From Bacteroidales bacterium UBA5266 (GTDB taxonomy: Bacteria > Bacteroidota > Bacteroidia > Bacteroidales > WCHB1-69), in contig DHTG01000043.1 in assembly GCA_002411545.1 (NCBI GenBank), positions 1-21,238 of the forward strand: DNA of 21,238 bases. Reading direction: 5' to 3'. This document shows, in pieces, positions 1-7,997 of the stretch. The translations under genes were made by a program, and so were the position numbers. Under the pieces are notes generated by a model that worked only from the letters and a program-made list of their open reading frames with translations, did not search any database and was not told the DNA's origin. The number at the start of each line of letters is the position of its first letter. Within the stretch, counting starts at the first letter, position 1.

Positions 1-1200
1 AGTTGTGTTACCGGCTTGGTTACCCTCAATGTGGCGACTGCATTTACATTTAAAGGTTATATCGTTATCCTATTGTTGATACAATTCGGTGGAATTAATA
101 TTGTAGCTTTTGCTACTTTTTTATCGTCCTTTTATGTGGAGAAAAAGTTACGCTATCAATCTGTGATGAAAGAGATGCTCAGTACGAGTTTACATGGTAC
201 TAAATCCTTGATAAAAGAAATATTACTGTATACTTTTGTTATTGAAATAATTGGAACATTGGCTTTCTTTTTATATTGGAATCATACTCTTTTTTATAGT
301 GATTCTGTTTTTGAAAATGTGTTTTTGTCGATCTTTCACTCAATATCATCGTTTAATAATGCGGGGATATCGTTTATCGATGGAGGGATGACTGCTCCTT
401 TATTTCGTTGGGATCATTATGTTCAAATTATTACAGCCATCCTCATATTTTTAGGAGGAATAGGTTTTATTACCATTCATAATATGTTGTATAGTGTGCG
501 TTATAATCCGAACAAATTAAAATATTGGTCGCGTTTGCAACTCATGTCGCGTTTAACGCTGAAAGTTACTTTGTTTCTAATTGTAAGCGGTGCCCTTTTA
601 TTCCTCATATTTGAATCAAACAATAGTTTGCAGGGAGCCAGTTTAGGAGATCGTATTTGTACGGCTTTATTAAATACGGTGTCGTGTAGAACTGCGGGAT
701 TTTCGACGGTTGATACGGGAAGCTTAAACGTATCAACATTATTAATCTTTATTTTTTTAATGTTTGTCGGGGCCGCACCCAGTTCAACGGGAGGGGGTAT
801 TAAAATTACCACATTTTATATCTTAATTAAATCGGCGTTAGCCACTATAAAAGGGAAAAAAGAAGTCAGTGTATGTAATCGTGCTATTCCTTTTAATTTG
901 GTTGATAGAGCTTATGCTGTTGTTTTATTCACATTAGCTTTTATCTTTACCGGAATTTTAATTTTATCAATCAGCGATCCCCAATTTGATTTTGTAAACA
1001 TTACATTTGAAGTCTTTTCAGCTATTGGTACCGTTGGTTTGAGTATGGGTATAACGCCTTATTTATCCATAGTAGGGAAAGCTACCTTAATATTGTTAAT
1101 GTTTATAGGAAGAATAACTATTTTTACTTTAGCTATTTCAGTTGCACGTAGAGCCATGTTTACCAATTATTCATTAGCAAGAACAAATTTAAATATATAA
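1..1200 (+). CDS. TrkH/KtrB-family K+ uptake transporter, 5'-truncated by window edge
   Basis: Pore-forming subunit of a Trk/Ktr potassium uptake system in the inner membrane. The frame is open from base 1, so about 399 codons are visible and the N-terminal part lies outside the window; the TTG at 16 is not a real start. All four pore-loop selectivity filters can be seen: CVTGL at the very start, FNNAG near nt 352-366, CRTAGF near 685-702 and AIGTVGLS near 1021-1045, each with the glycine expected to line the K+ filter. GAAPSSTGGGIK (nt 766-801) matches the conserved segment after the third loop. Several hydrophobic membrane helices alternate with these loops. The family is clear; whether it is TrkH or KtrB cannot be settled without the missing part, and no TrkA/KtrA partner is in view. 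The J-domain gene follows after a single base, suggesting co-transcription. Confidence 0.9.
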   Translation, partial: SCVTGLVTLNVATAFTFKGYIVILLLIQFGGINIVAFATFLSSFYVEKKLRYQSVMKEMLSTSLHGTKSLIKEILLYTFVIEIIGTLAFFLYWNHTLFYSDSVFENVFLSIFHSISSFNNAGISFIDGGMTAPLFRWDHYVQIITAILIFLGGIGFITIHNMLYSVRYNPNKLKYWSRLQLMSRLTLKVTLFLIVSGALLFLIFESNNSLQGASLGDRICTALLNTVSCRTAGFSTVDTGSLNVSTLLIFIFLMFVGAAPSSTGGGIKITTFYILIKSALATIKGKKEVSVCNRAIPFNLVDRAYAVVLFTLAFIFTGILILSISDPQFDFVNITFEVFSAIGTVGLSMGITPYLSIVGKATLILLMFIGRITIFTLAISVARRAMFTNYSLARTNLNI

Positions 1201-1201
1201 A

Positions 1202-1966
1202 ATGTATCAGGGTTGTTTATTACGTGTAGTTTTTGCCCTCATTGGTTTTGCTGTAGGAGGAACCTTTGGAGCTTTGGTTGGAATAGTATTAGGTGGTTTC
1301 TTAGACAACCTTATTCCTAAAAAGAAAGGCATTCCTGAAACGGTATTACATGGTATAACTTCGTTATCGGTTGTACTGATAAAATCCGATTCTTCCATCA
1401 TGAAGTCGGAATTATACTTGTTTAGGGATTTTATGCTTAAAAATTTTGGTCAGGCTGCTGCAGCCAAATCAATTGATATTTTTAAAGAAATAAAAGACTA
1501 TGATATATCGACGGAACAGGTATGTAATCAGTTAAATAATATTCTAAACTATACAGAAAAAACAGAAATATTGAGGTATTTGTTCCAATTGGCTTATGTA
1601 GACGGAAATCTGAATCAAGCGGAATTGTCCGTTTTGCAGTCCATATCCTTGCATTTAAACGTCAGTCAACAAGATTTTCTTTATATTAAAAACACTTATT
1701 TCTATTATGCTCATCAGCAATCTTCCTTTTATGAAAGGCATACACATACGACAACACGTTCCAATCTTGACAGTGATTATGCTATTTTAGGGGTGAGTGT
1801 CAGGGATAGTAATGAAGACATCAAAAAGGCTTACAGAAGATTGGCTATAGAAAATCACCCCGATAAAATTGAACATCTCGGTGAGGTGGCACGTAAAAAG
1901 TCTGAAGAAAATTTCAAAAAGATCAATCAGGCATATCAACGCATCAAAAAACAACGGAACCTTTAG
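1202..1966 (+). CDS. Membrane-anchored TerB/DnaJ-domain (DjlA-like) co-chaperone
   Basis: 254 aa, DjlA-like architecture. Residues about 6-34 form a Gly/Ala-rich hydrophobic segment, likely a membrane anchor. Residues about 45-165 are a helical acidic region resembling TerB, including LAYVDGNLNQAE, which is typical of that fold. The C-terminus (about 190-254) is a J domain: DYAILGV, then KKAYRRLAIENHPDK with the HPD motif at 219-221, which in the family stimulates DnaK ATPase. The start ATG lies one base after the TrkH stop. The 3' end overlaps the convergent MauE-thioredoxin gene by 23 bp (1944-1966), with no terminator visible between them. The J domain is certain. The TerB assignment rests on pattern and order only, and the client protein is unknown. 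Confidence 0.85.
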   Translation: MYQGCLLRVVFALIGFAVGGTFGALVGIVLGGFLDNLIPKKKGIPETVLHGITSLSVVLIKSDSSIMKSELYLFRDFMLKNFGQAAAAKSIDIFKEIKDYDISTEQVCNQLNNILNYTEKTEILRYLFQLAYVDGNLNQAELSVLQSISLHLNVSQQDFLYIKNTYFYYAHQQSSFYERHTHTTTRSNLDSDYAILGVSVRDSNEDIKKAYRRLAIENHPDKIEHLGEVARKKSEENFKKINQAYQRIKKQRNL

Positions 1967-2900
1967 CGGGCTTTTGTCTCAAGAAATCAGTAATATCTTT
2001 TTCAGAAAAGCCGGTGTAATTTACCGATCGGATGATATTTCCTTTGTCGGAAAATAAAATTACCGGCATTTTTCCATTGGTAATTGCTAAGAATTCACCA
2101 ATGGAGAAAAGGGCATAGTCTAAAGGAACAAGTTTGTTTTCGCTGAAAAAGTGCTTTATTTCGGTAGAATCGCTACTTTCCCAAAATATACATTTTACGT
2201 GTGAAGGAGCTAATTGATTTTGTTTTATAATTCTATCGATTTTTTCGGCAGCTATTTTGCAATATTTGCATTTGGTTGAATATAAACATATCAACTGATA
2301 ACCACTACTAAATGTATCGTATTTTGTTGTTTTATGCAAAGCTTTTTCGTAGATGTTGGTATTTATACGGACTTCGGTACGAAAGATTTTTTTGTAAATA
2401 TAATCCGGGGCATCAATAAGCATAAAAGCTGTGGAAGCGCTAAGGGTTAGTACAATGAAAACAGCAAGCTCGTATTTCCTTTTGTGATAAAAACGTATGT
2501 TTACCAACAAGAGTAATCCCATCAACACTAAGTTCTTAATAATGGATTGGGTATGATTGAGCATGATTTTATCGCCAAAACAATAGCAATTGTTGATGTC
2601 AACATCGAACAGTAGGGGTTGTAGGCATAAATAGAGAGTGAATCCGATTAAAAATAAAAAAGTAACCACGTAGGTAAATCGAATACACAAATTAGCAATC
2701 AGTAAAACACCTAGTACAAATTCGGTCGCAATGAGTAAACGCGTCAATGTAGCTGTGATTGCAAAATTAAAAAGCTGATGTTCGTATATGTATACATCAA
2801 AGGCATCGATAGAGATATATTTCAATATTGCTGAGGCAATAAATACACATCCAATGAATATGCGGATGGTGTGCGAAAGATATTTATTTTTATTTAGCAT
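1944..2900 (-). CDS. MauE/DoxX-like membrane protein fused to a thioredoxin-like domain
   Basis: 318 aa. The N-terminal half has about four membrane helices of the MauE/DoxX type, including IRIFIGCVFIASAILK and the family-typical NCYCFGD motif (Cys105/Cys107). A fifth hydrophobic segment (about 144-162) leads to a C-terminal thioredoxin-like domain with CKYC at 211-214 after a beta strand, and a MPVILF strand that would supply the usual cis-proline. MauE-type proteins are linked to disulfide handling in the envelope, so a thiol-redox role with the soluble domain in the periplasm is a reasonable inference; the substrate is unknown. It is the last gene of a three-gene operon, starting 3 bases after the dCMP deaminase stop. 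Its stop codon lies inside the convergent J-domain gene. Confidence 0.8.
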   Translation of the reverse strand: MLNKNKYLSHTIRIFIGCVFIASAILKYISIDAFDVYIYEHQLFNFAITATLTRLLIATEFVLGVLLIANLCIRFTYVVTFLFLIGFTLYLCLQPLLFDVDINNCYCFGDKIMLNHTQSIIKNLVLMGLLLLVNIRFYHKRKYELAVFIVLTLSASTAFMLIDAPDYIYKKIFRTEVRINTNIYEKALHKTTKYDTFSSGYQLICLYSTKCKYCKIAAEKIDRIIKQNQLAPSHVKCIFWESSDSTEIKHFFSENKLVPLDYALFSIGEFLAITNGKMPVILFSDKGNIIRSVNYTGFSEKDITDFLRQKPAKGSVVF

Positions 2901-2903
2901 ATT

Positions 2904-3401
2904 TTATTGTTTGTCATACTGAAGGATGTCTTCACAGAGAAATACCAACTCAATGTTACATTGATTAAACATTGCTTCGGATTCTTTGCCGGCATGATAT
3001 TTTTTTTCGCAAACAACACGTTTAATGCCGCAATTGATGATCAACATGGCGCAAGTACGACAAGGGGTCATACGACAATAGAGTGTGCTGTCTTTAAGAG
3101 AAATTCCTAATTTAGCTGCCTGACAAATAGCATTTTGTTCGGCATGGACCGTACGTGTGCAATGGCATGTTACGCTTCCATCTTCATGTATCAATTGTTT
3201 CATTTGATGGCCTACTTCATCGCAATGGAGCATTCCGACCGGTGAGCCTACATAACCGCTTACTAAGATTTGTTTATCTCTAACAATTACACATCCACTG
3301 CGTCCACGATCGCAGGTGGCTCTTGTTGAAACAGTATTGGCGATTTGCATAAAGTATTCATCCCACGACGGACGGACATATTGTCGTATTTCTTTGCTCA
3401 T
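2904..3401 (-). CDS. Deoxycytidylate (dCMP) deaminase
   Basis: 165 aa. Zinc-dependent deaminase predicted to convert dCMP to dUMP, feeding thymidylate synthesis in the cytoplasm. Catalytic zinc ligands and proton shuttle are in place: HAE at 86-88 (His86, Glu88), then TPCRTC with Cys114 and Cys117. The N-terminal RPSWDEYFMQIANTVSTRATC and GCVIV segments and the length match dCMP deaminases rather than cytidine or guanine deaminases. Cys30, Cys60 and His80 may form the second, structural zinc site known in some members (inference). The start codon overlaps the kinase stop as ATGA (3398-3401), indicating translational coupling. ComEB is the closest familiar name, but I assign no symbol. Confidence 0.93.
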   Translation of the reverse strand: MSKEIRQYVRPSWDEYFMQIANTVSTRATCDRGRSGCVIVRDKQILVSGYVGSPVGMLHCDEVGHQMKQLIHEDGSVTCHCTRTVHAEQNAICQAAKLGISLKDSTLYCRMTPCRTCAMLIINCGIKRVVCEKKYHAGKESEAMFNQCNIELVFLCEDILQYDKQ

Positions 3402-3955
3402 AAAGATAATTTTGTTAATACGTTTTCAATTTGTTGATACAGTTCTTCTATGCTTCCATTGTTCAAGAAAGTGAAATCGGCCAGTTCAATGCATTTTTTT
3501 AAATTCTGTTTATAGGGATTGGTCGAAGAGAATTCACGTGTTTCGTTTTCAATAAATGTGTGAAAGTCGATATGGTCGGTTTCGGAATTGCGCTTTAGGA
3601 TGCGTTGGTAGCGTAATTCTGGCAGCGCATCTATAGCAAAAAGGTAGAAACAATAGTGTTTTCGTAATGATATAATTTCCCCTTCGGTTCGTATGCTTTC
3701 AATTACACTGTGTTGGTTGTTCAATAAAGCTTCTTTGATTAATTGGTCAACAATGTATGAGGGAGAATGTGTTTGCCGTAAGTGATTTGCAACGATTACC
3801 ATTGAATCACGGTTGGGGGGTAATTGCCGGTGTTGTATTTCACGTAGCAAAAACGAACGTACCGAATAATGCTTGAAGTTTTTTTTGGAAGTTAAATATT
3901 CAACAATCGTTCCTTTGCCTGCACCTATTGTTCCTGTAATACCAATTATTACCAT
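3398..3955 (-). CDS. P-loop nucleotide kinase-like protein (NMP kinase / dephospho-CoA kinase-like)
   Basis: 185 aa. Walker A motif GTIGAGKGT (Gly8-Thr16, Lys14) directly at the N-terminus. VIESIRTEGE (84-93) lies where NMP kinases have their substrate-binding strand, and the RYQRILKR segment (115-122) supplies LID-type arginines. These show an adenylate-kinase/dephospho-CoA-kinase-like fold, but the specific substrate is not evident. It is first in the operon and overlaps the dCMP deaminase by 4 bp, so a deoxynucleotide-related role is the natural inference. A -7 box on this strand at 3992-3999 puts transcription start about 30 nt upstream. Alternatives are a true dephospho-CoA kinase paralogue or an NTPase regulatory partner of the deaminase. 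Confidence 0.75.
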   Translation of the reverse strand: MVIIGITGTIGAGKGTIVEYLTSKKNFKHYSVRSFLLREIQHRQLPPNRDSMVIVANHLRQTHSPSYIVDQLIKEALLNNQHSVIESIRTEGEIISLRKHYCFYLFAIDALPELRYQRILKRNSETDHIDFHTFIENETREFSSTNPYKQNLKKCIELADFTFLNNGSIEELYQQIENVLTKLSL

Positions 3956-3991
3956 TGATTCTTATATCGTTTATGATTTTTTATTTCATTG

Positions 3992-3999
3992 CAAATGTA
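3992..3999 (-). promoter_or_regulatory. Bacteroidota -7 promoter box for the kinase/dCMP deaminase/MauE operon
   Basis: Read on the minus strand this is TACATTTG followed by CA, an exact TAnnTTTG match, about 37 nt upstream of the kinase ATG. A TTG on the minus strand at 4016-4018 is a plausible but slightly close -33 element. Confidence 0.7.
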
Positions 4000-4026
4000 C
4001 ATAAATTTATTTAAACAAGCCTTATT

Positions 4027-4058
4027 GTAAAAAAAAACTACACCTTTTTTACTGTGTT
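4027..4058 (-). terminator. Weak rho-independent terminator candidate after the FISUMP lipoprotein gene
   Basis: On the minus strand, AACACA (near 4058) can pair with TGT-A-GTT (one bulge) around a loop rich in A, followed directly by a run of nine T (complement of 4029-4037). The stem is short, so confidence is low. Its position just 3' of the lipoprotein gene supports the call. Confidence 0.35.
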
Positions 4059-4095
4059 TTAAAATACAAGGATTAAGCAAAGATTTACAATTGCA

Positions 4096-5100
4096 TTAAT
4101 CTTTAATGCAACGGATAGAATAACCCATTTCCTGGCTACGGGTATGTCGGCTAGCAATGCTATAATTATAGTGTAAATATGTGTACCAGGCATAATCACC
4201 ATAGATCTCAGTTGCACTCCACCAATACGAGTTGTATCCAAAATGGATAAAATTGCCGTTGTTGTCACGATAACCGGCAGGAAGTGCCGTGAAACCGGTT
4301 TCATTGCTTGCATCTGTGTTAGGACTAATCCAATGTGTAGTGCCGGTTTCTTTTAGTTTGCCACCGGCAACCTCTTCTCCTCCTAAAAATTCTATTAATT
4401 CAGTCCATTCTGCATCGGTTGGTAAATGCCATCCTTCCGGGCATGCGGTTTTCGAAGCTTGCCAATTATATAATACACCATAAGTGCTATAATTTGAAGA
4501 TGTTTTAGCATCAGTAATATTCGTCCCGTTGTAATCATATACGTAATAATAAGGTGCTGTTTCTGATCCAGTTTCAGGTCCTACAACACTTGGTAAATAT
4601 CTTAAATTTTCAGCCATCCATACTTGATTTCCTATACTAACTATTTTATAAACATTGCCGTCGCGTAAATCGGTGAAACTATTTATATTATTGTCTTCAA
4701 GTGTTTTAAATGACACGGTATTTCCGTATCCGGTACCTGCACTGTTAGTGGCGTATGCTCTTACATAATACGTTGTATTTGGTTCTAAGCCGCTTATGTT
4801 GCTTGTAAAACTGCCTGTATCGATACCGTCATCTGTTTTATTACTGTTTAGTGTATTGATAGTAGGATTTTTGTCTATACCCCAGCATACACCACGCGCT
4901 GTGACAGCTGATCCTTTATCGTTACTTATATTTCCACCTGATATAGCCGTTGTTTGAGTGATATTGCTGACTTCTGTGGTTGTAAGAATTGGAATTTTCC
5001 CTGGTCTATATTCAACGTCTTCATCACAACTCATGACGAAAAATATGCATACTCCAATAAATAAGAATGAAAATCCTAAAAATATCCTTTTCTTCTTCAT
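4096..5100 (-). CDS. Lipoprotein with FnIII-like and FISUMP (Fib_succ_major-type) domains
   Basis: 334 aa exported lipoprotein. A lysine-rich start and hydrophobic stretch end in the lipobox FVMSC with Cys25 as the lipidated residue. The acidic DEDVE right after it resembles lipoprotein export signals that send proteins to the cell surface in Bacteroidota (inference). Residues about 35-133 are a fibronectin type III-like domain ending in the familiar TYYVRAYATNSAGTGYGN pattern. Residues about 141-334 are a FISUMP domain: GNQVWMAENLRYLP, YNWQASKTACPEGWHLPTD, GFTALPAGYRD, YWWSATE and a final GYSIRCIKD. The molecular function of this domain is not established; these proteins are thought to be surface or secreted. 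It is a single-gene unit, and I see no clear -7 box upstream of it. Confidence 0.85.
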   Translation of the reverse strand: MKKKRIFLGFSFLFIGVCIFFVMSCDEDVEYRPGKIPILTTTEVSNITQTTAISGGNISNDKGSAVTARGVCWGIDKNPTINTLNSNKTDDGIDTGSFTSNISGLEPNTTYYVRAYATNSAGTGYGNTVSFKTLEDNNINSFTDLRDGNVYKIVSIGNQVWMAENLRYLPSVVGPETGSETAPYYYVYDYNGTNITDAKTSSNYSTYGVLYNWQASKTACPEGWHLPTDAEWTELIEFLGGEEVAGGKLKETGTTHWISPNTDASNETGFTALPAGYRDNNGNFIHFGYNSYWWSATEIYGDYAWYTYLHYNYSIASRHTRSQEMGYSIRCIKD

Positions 5101-5352
5101 TTTTATAAAATTTAATTATTTATTTCTTTCTTTATCAGCATTAATTTAAAATAGGTTCTAATCTTTTTAAATAACATATAATAGATACGTAATATTGTGT
5201 TTAAAGTTACTTTATGTTGGAATTGTTTCTATAATGCTAATCTTATGTTTTAGTACTTATGGATATTTATATAATTAAACACACACTCTCTCATGCTATA
5301 GAATAATAGGTTGTCAATGTATTGAGTTTATCCTGACTATTATTAAGAATGT

Positions 5353-5400
5353 ACATAGCAAGTAAAGATAGTTTATTGTTACTATCTTTGCTGTGTATGT
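5353..5400. repeat. Long imperfect inverted repeat (hairpin) upstream of lpxD
   Basis: The arms 5353-5372 and 5381-5400 pair over about 19 positions with an 8-nt loop (TTATTGTT). The nine innermost pairs, AAAGATAGT (5364-5372) and ACTATCTTT (5381-5389), are perfect; two single-base bulges and two G-T wobbles occur further out. No T-run follows on either side, so it is not a standard terminator. Function unknown. Confidence 0.6.
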
Positions 5401-5468
5401 AGCCTGAAGTGCTAGCATAAAAGTATTGTTAAAAGTCAATGAAAGCTTCACACTATGCATTTATTTAT

Positions 5469-5476
5469 TATTTTTG
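5469..5476 (+). promoter_or_regulatory. Bacteroidota -7 promoter box for lpxD
   Basis: TATTTTTG followed by CA, matching TAnnTTTG, 24 nt upstream of the ATG at 5501. It decides the lpxD start, because upstream in-frame codons would precede transcription. Confidence 0.7.
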
Positions 5477-5500
5477 CAGAAATTGAAATATAGAAATATA

Positions 5501-6544
5501 ATGACAAACGTAACATTTACGATTAAACAAATTGCCCATATATTAGGAGGTCAAACCGAAGGGAATCCGAATACGGTAATAGATAAGATCACAAAAATTG
5601 ATGCCGGTGAAAAGGGAGGTCTAGCATTTTTGATTGACAAAAAATTTGAATCTTATATTTATACTACACAAGCAAGTGCCGTGATTGTTAAAGATGATTT
5701 TAACCCTTCTCGAAAACTTAGTTGTGCCTTAATACGTTTAGCCCAACCTCAGCAAGCTTTTGTTAAATTATTGCAGTTTTACGAAAATTTAAAGCCTCAA
5801 AAATTAGGCATAGCTAAAAGTGCTCATATTCCCAAAAGCACGCAAATAGGGGTTGGAGTATATATAGGTGAAGGCGTGGTTTTAGGCGAAAATGTAATGA
5901 TAGGCGATCATGTTAAATTATATCCTTTATGTTATGTTGGGGATAAAGTACACATTGGAGATAATAGCATTTTATATGCCGGAGTGAAGATTTACGATGA
6001 ATGTAAAATAGGATCTGAATGCATCATACATTCAGGAGCAGTTATCGGAGGTGATGGTTTTGGATTTGTTCCGGATGAAAATTATGTATATGAAAAAATT
6101 CCTCAATTAGGGAACGTTATTATAGAAGATAACGTAGAGATAGGTTCAAATACCTGTGTTGATAGAGCTACCTTCAGTTCAACCATTATACGAAAGGGAG
6201 TTAAGATAGATAATCTCACACAAGTGGCTCATAATTGTGATATTGGCGAAAATACTGTGATTGCTGCATGTTGTGGTATAGCCGGTTCAGCGAAAATAGG
6301 TAAGCATTGTGTTTTTGCCGGACAAGTAGGAGTTAAAGATCATGTTGTGATTGGGGATGGTGTCATGGTGGGTTCTCAAGCCGGTATACATCGAAATGCC
6401 AAAAGCGGTGAAAAACTAATAGGGAGTCCGGCTTTGCCCGTTGAAAAGGGGCTGAAAGCATTGGGTAGCGTGCAATTTATACCTGAACTTATAAATCGTG
6501 TAAATGAATTGGAAAAAAAGTTACAAGAATTAAACAAGTCTTAA
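5501..6544 (+). CDS. lpxD: UDP-3-O-acylglucosamine N-acyltransferase LpxD
   Basis: 347 aa from the ATG at 5501. Lipid A biosynthesis in the cytoplasm: transfers a 3-hydroxyacyl chain from acyl carrier protein to the 2-amino group of UDP-3-O-acylglucosamine. The N-terminal domain (about 1-95) is the LpxD-specific uridine-binding part. From about residue 105 the protein is a left-handed beta-helix of hexapeptide repeats ([20 protein letters not shown] and similar). The catalytic histidine is in NLTQVAHN (about His244). GGDGFGFV and the C-terminal helical tail ([16 protein letters not shown]), which supports trimer packing in the family, are both present. Length is normal. It is a lone gene here, not followed by lpxC/fabZ/lpxA; the next gene is convergent gatD and no terminator is visible in the 46-bp gap. 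Confidence 0.96.
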   Translation: MTNVTFTIKQIAHILGGQTEGNPNTVIDKITKIDAGEKGGLAFLIDKKFESYIYTTQASAVIVKDDFNPSRKLSCALIRLAQPQQAFVKLLQFYENLKPQKLGIAKSAHIPKSTQIGVGVYIGEGVVLGENVMIGDHVKLYPLCYVGDKVHIGDNSILYAGVKIYDECKIGSECIIHSGAVIGGDGFGFVPDENYVYEKIPQLGNVIIEDNVEIGSNTCVDRATFSSTIIRKGVKIDNLTQVAHNCDIGENTVIAACCGIAGSAKIGKHCVFAGQVGVKDHVVIGDGVMVGSQAGIHRNAKSGEKLIGSPALPVEKGLKALGSVQFIPELINRVNELEKKLQELNKS

Positions 6545-6590
6545 ATTGAGTGCTTGAATAGGAATTATTTTCTGTGTTTTAACATATTGT

Positions 6591-7976
6591 TTATTTATGA
6601 ACCTTTTTTATAAACTCCTCTACTTCGGGTACACCGCCTTGGTATACGAGGTATCCGTTATAAGGCTCACGAAGAGTGATTTCGTCATTAATAGGTGTTA
6701 GCATCAAGCGTTTTACTTCTTTAGGATCGTCGGTTTGACCAAGTGCCCATCCCAATTTGATAAGGGCTACTTCGGGCAACATATTACCAGCCGGTATGAT
6801 TCCTTTGGCCATCATATCTCGTCCCGTATCATATACAAACATATTTACATAACCCCATATAGTTTGTAAGGTCATGTATTGATGGAGTCCTGCCGCATGG
6901 GCTCTTTCTACGGCCGGATACATTTCTTTGTTGATATGTCCCAATCCAGTGCCTACCCAAATAATACCTTTATATCCTTTTTCAATTAAAGAATCTAATA
7001 CATCAGCTTTCATTCCTGGGTGGTAATATAGCATGCTTACTCTGTCGTCGAAAGTTGGTATAATGTTAACATTCCTATCATTACGTCTAATATTATAGTG
7101 TGTTTTTATTGGGAATACACCTTGACGCGTAACGCGTGCTAGGGGTGTGTCGCCTATGGTACGGAAGGTGGAACGGTAGGATGAGTGCATTTTACGTACG
7201 CGAGTGCCTTTGTGTAGGAAGCCATATTCATCGGAGGTGGGGCCAAACATACATATCATCACTTCGGCTATGTTGCCATGAGCAGCAGCTGTCATGGCGT
7301 GCATTAGGTTTAAAGCTGCATCGGAACTCGGTCGGTCGGACGACCGTTGTGATCCTACTAATATAACAGGTATAGGTAGGTTTTGACACATAAAAGAAAG
7401 GGCTGCCCCTGTATGCTGTAAAGTATCTGTACCATGACCAATAACAATACCATCAATGCCTTTTTCAATTTCTTCCCCAATTTTTTTAGCTAAAGCGATA
7501 TATTGTTGGGGACCCATATTTTCAGAGAAGACAGCAAATATTTTTTCCGTTTCGAGGTTGCAAATATCTGCTAATTCGGGTACGGCTCCGTAGAGTTCAC
7601 CGGGAGCAAAAGCCGGAATGACCGCACCGGTACGATAATCCAAGCGTGAGGCAATAGTTCCACCTGTTCCTAAGAGTTTTACGTGCGGTAATCCTTGTGT
7701 ATAAGGAAATACTTTTTCGGGGATTTTAAATGTAGGTTGTGGATGGTTTGTTCCGGAAATTTTGGTAATGGTTTCAATATGTATGCCAATATTATAACCG
7801 GTACTTAATTTCAATACCAAATGATTTTCGTTCGTATTTTCGGCTCTGGGTAGAATCTTTCCGGAAAAATGTCCGCCAGTACTTTCTATTTCTGCATCGT
7901 CCCATACATTTACCTTGAACTTCTTTAATGTTTCTAATGCTTTTCCTTTATATCCCTGAAATAAATCTTCACTCAT
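6591..7976 (-). CDS. gatD: Archaeal-type Glu-tRNA(Gln) amidotransferase subunit D (glutaminase)
   Basis: 461 aa. In the GatDE complex, GatD hydrolyses glutamine and passes ammonia to GatE to convert Glu-tRNA(Gln) into Gln-tRNA(Gln). It is not a plain asparaginase: residues about 1-95 form the extra GatD N-terminal domain (KVNVWDDAEIESTGGHFSGK, then an LKLSTGYNIGI strand), where type I/II asparaginases begin directly at the catalytic fold. The asparaginase-like core has all catalytic residues expected from archaeal GatD: Thr107 in LLGTGGTIAS, Thr183-Asp184 in GHGTDTLQHT, and Lys262 in RVRKMHSS. The GAVIPAFAPGELYGAVPEL and VGSQRSSDRPSSDAALNL segments are GatD-typical. It starts 21 bp after the gatE stop, so the two are one operon. 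No frameshift or missing motif is visible. Its presence in a Bacteroidota context is the notable point. Confidence 0.93.
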   Translation of the reverse strand: MSEDLFQGYKGKALETLKKFKVNVWDDAEIESTGGHFSGKILPRAENTNENHLVLKLSTGYNIGIHIETITKISGTNHPQPTFKIPEKVFPYTQGLPHVKLLGTGGTIASRLDYRTGAVIPAFAPGELYGAVPELADICNLETEKIFAVFSENMGPQQYIALAKKIGEEIEKGIDGIVIGHGTDTLQHTGAALSFMCQNLPIPVILVGSQRSSDRPSSDAALNLMHAMTAAAHGNIAEVMICMFGPTSDEYGFLHKGTRVRKMHSSYRSTFRTIGDTPLARVTRQGVFPIKTHYNIRRNDRNVNIIPTFDDRVSMLYYHPGMKADVLDSLIEKGYKGIIWVGTGLGHINKEMYPAVERAHAAGLHQYMTLQTIWGYVNMFVYDTGRDMMAKGIIPAGNMLPEVALIKLGWALGQTDDPKEVKRLMLTPINDEITLREPYNGYLVYQGGVPEVEEFIKKVHK

Positions 7977-7997
7977 TGAAGTATAATATTTTTTTTG

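Larger units (their letters stand above)
5101..5500. other. 400-bp intergenic region between divergent lipoprotein gene and lpxD
   Basis: AT-rich and without a convincing gene. It holds the lpxD promoter (5469-5476) and a long imperfect hairpin (5353-5400). The reading frame of lpxD extends upstream to a TTG at 5426, but the promoter position argues against translation from there. Confidence 0.7.

Noticed and set aside
2904..3955. Calling the kinase/deaminase pair an anti-phage system
   Set aside because: No toxin, inhibitory RNA or other defence genes are seen; the similarity is limited to domain order.
5426..5500. Longer LpxD starting at the TTG at 5426
   Set aside because: The extra residues do not resemble LpxD and the -7 box at 5469-5476 lies inside this stretch.
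6591..7976. Reading the 461-aa protein as an ordinary L-asparaginase
   Set aside because: The extra N-terminal domain, GatD-specific motifs and the adjacent gatE make GatD far more likely.
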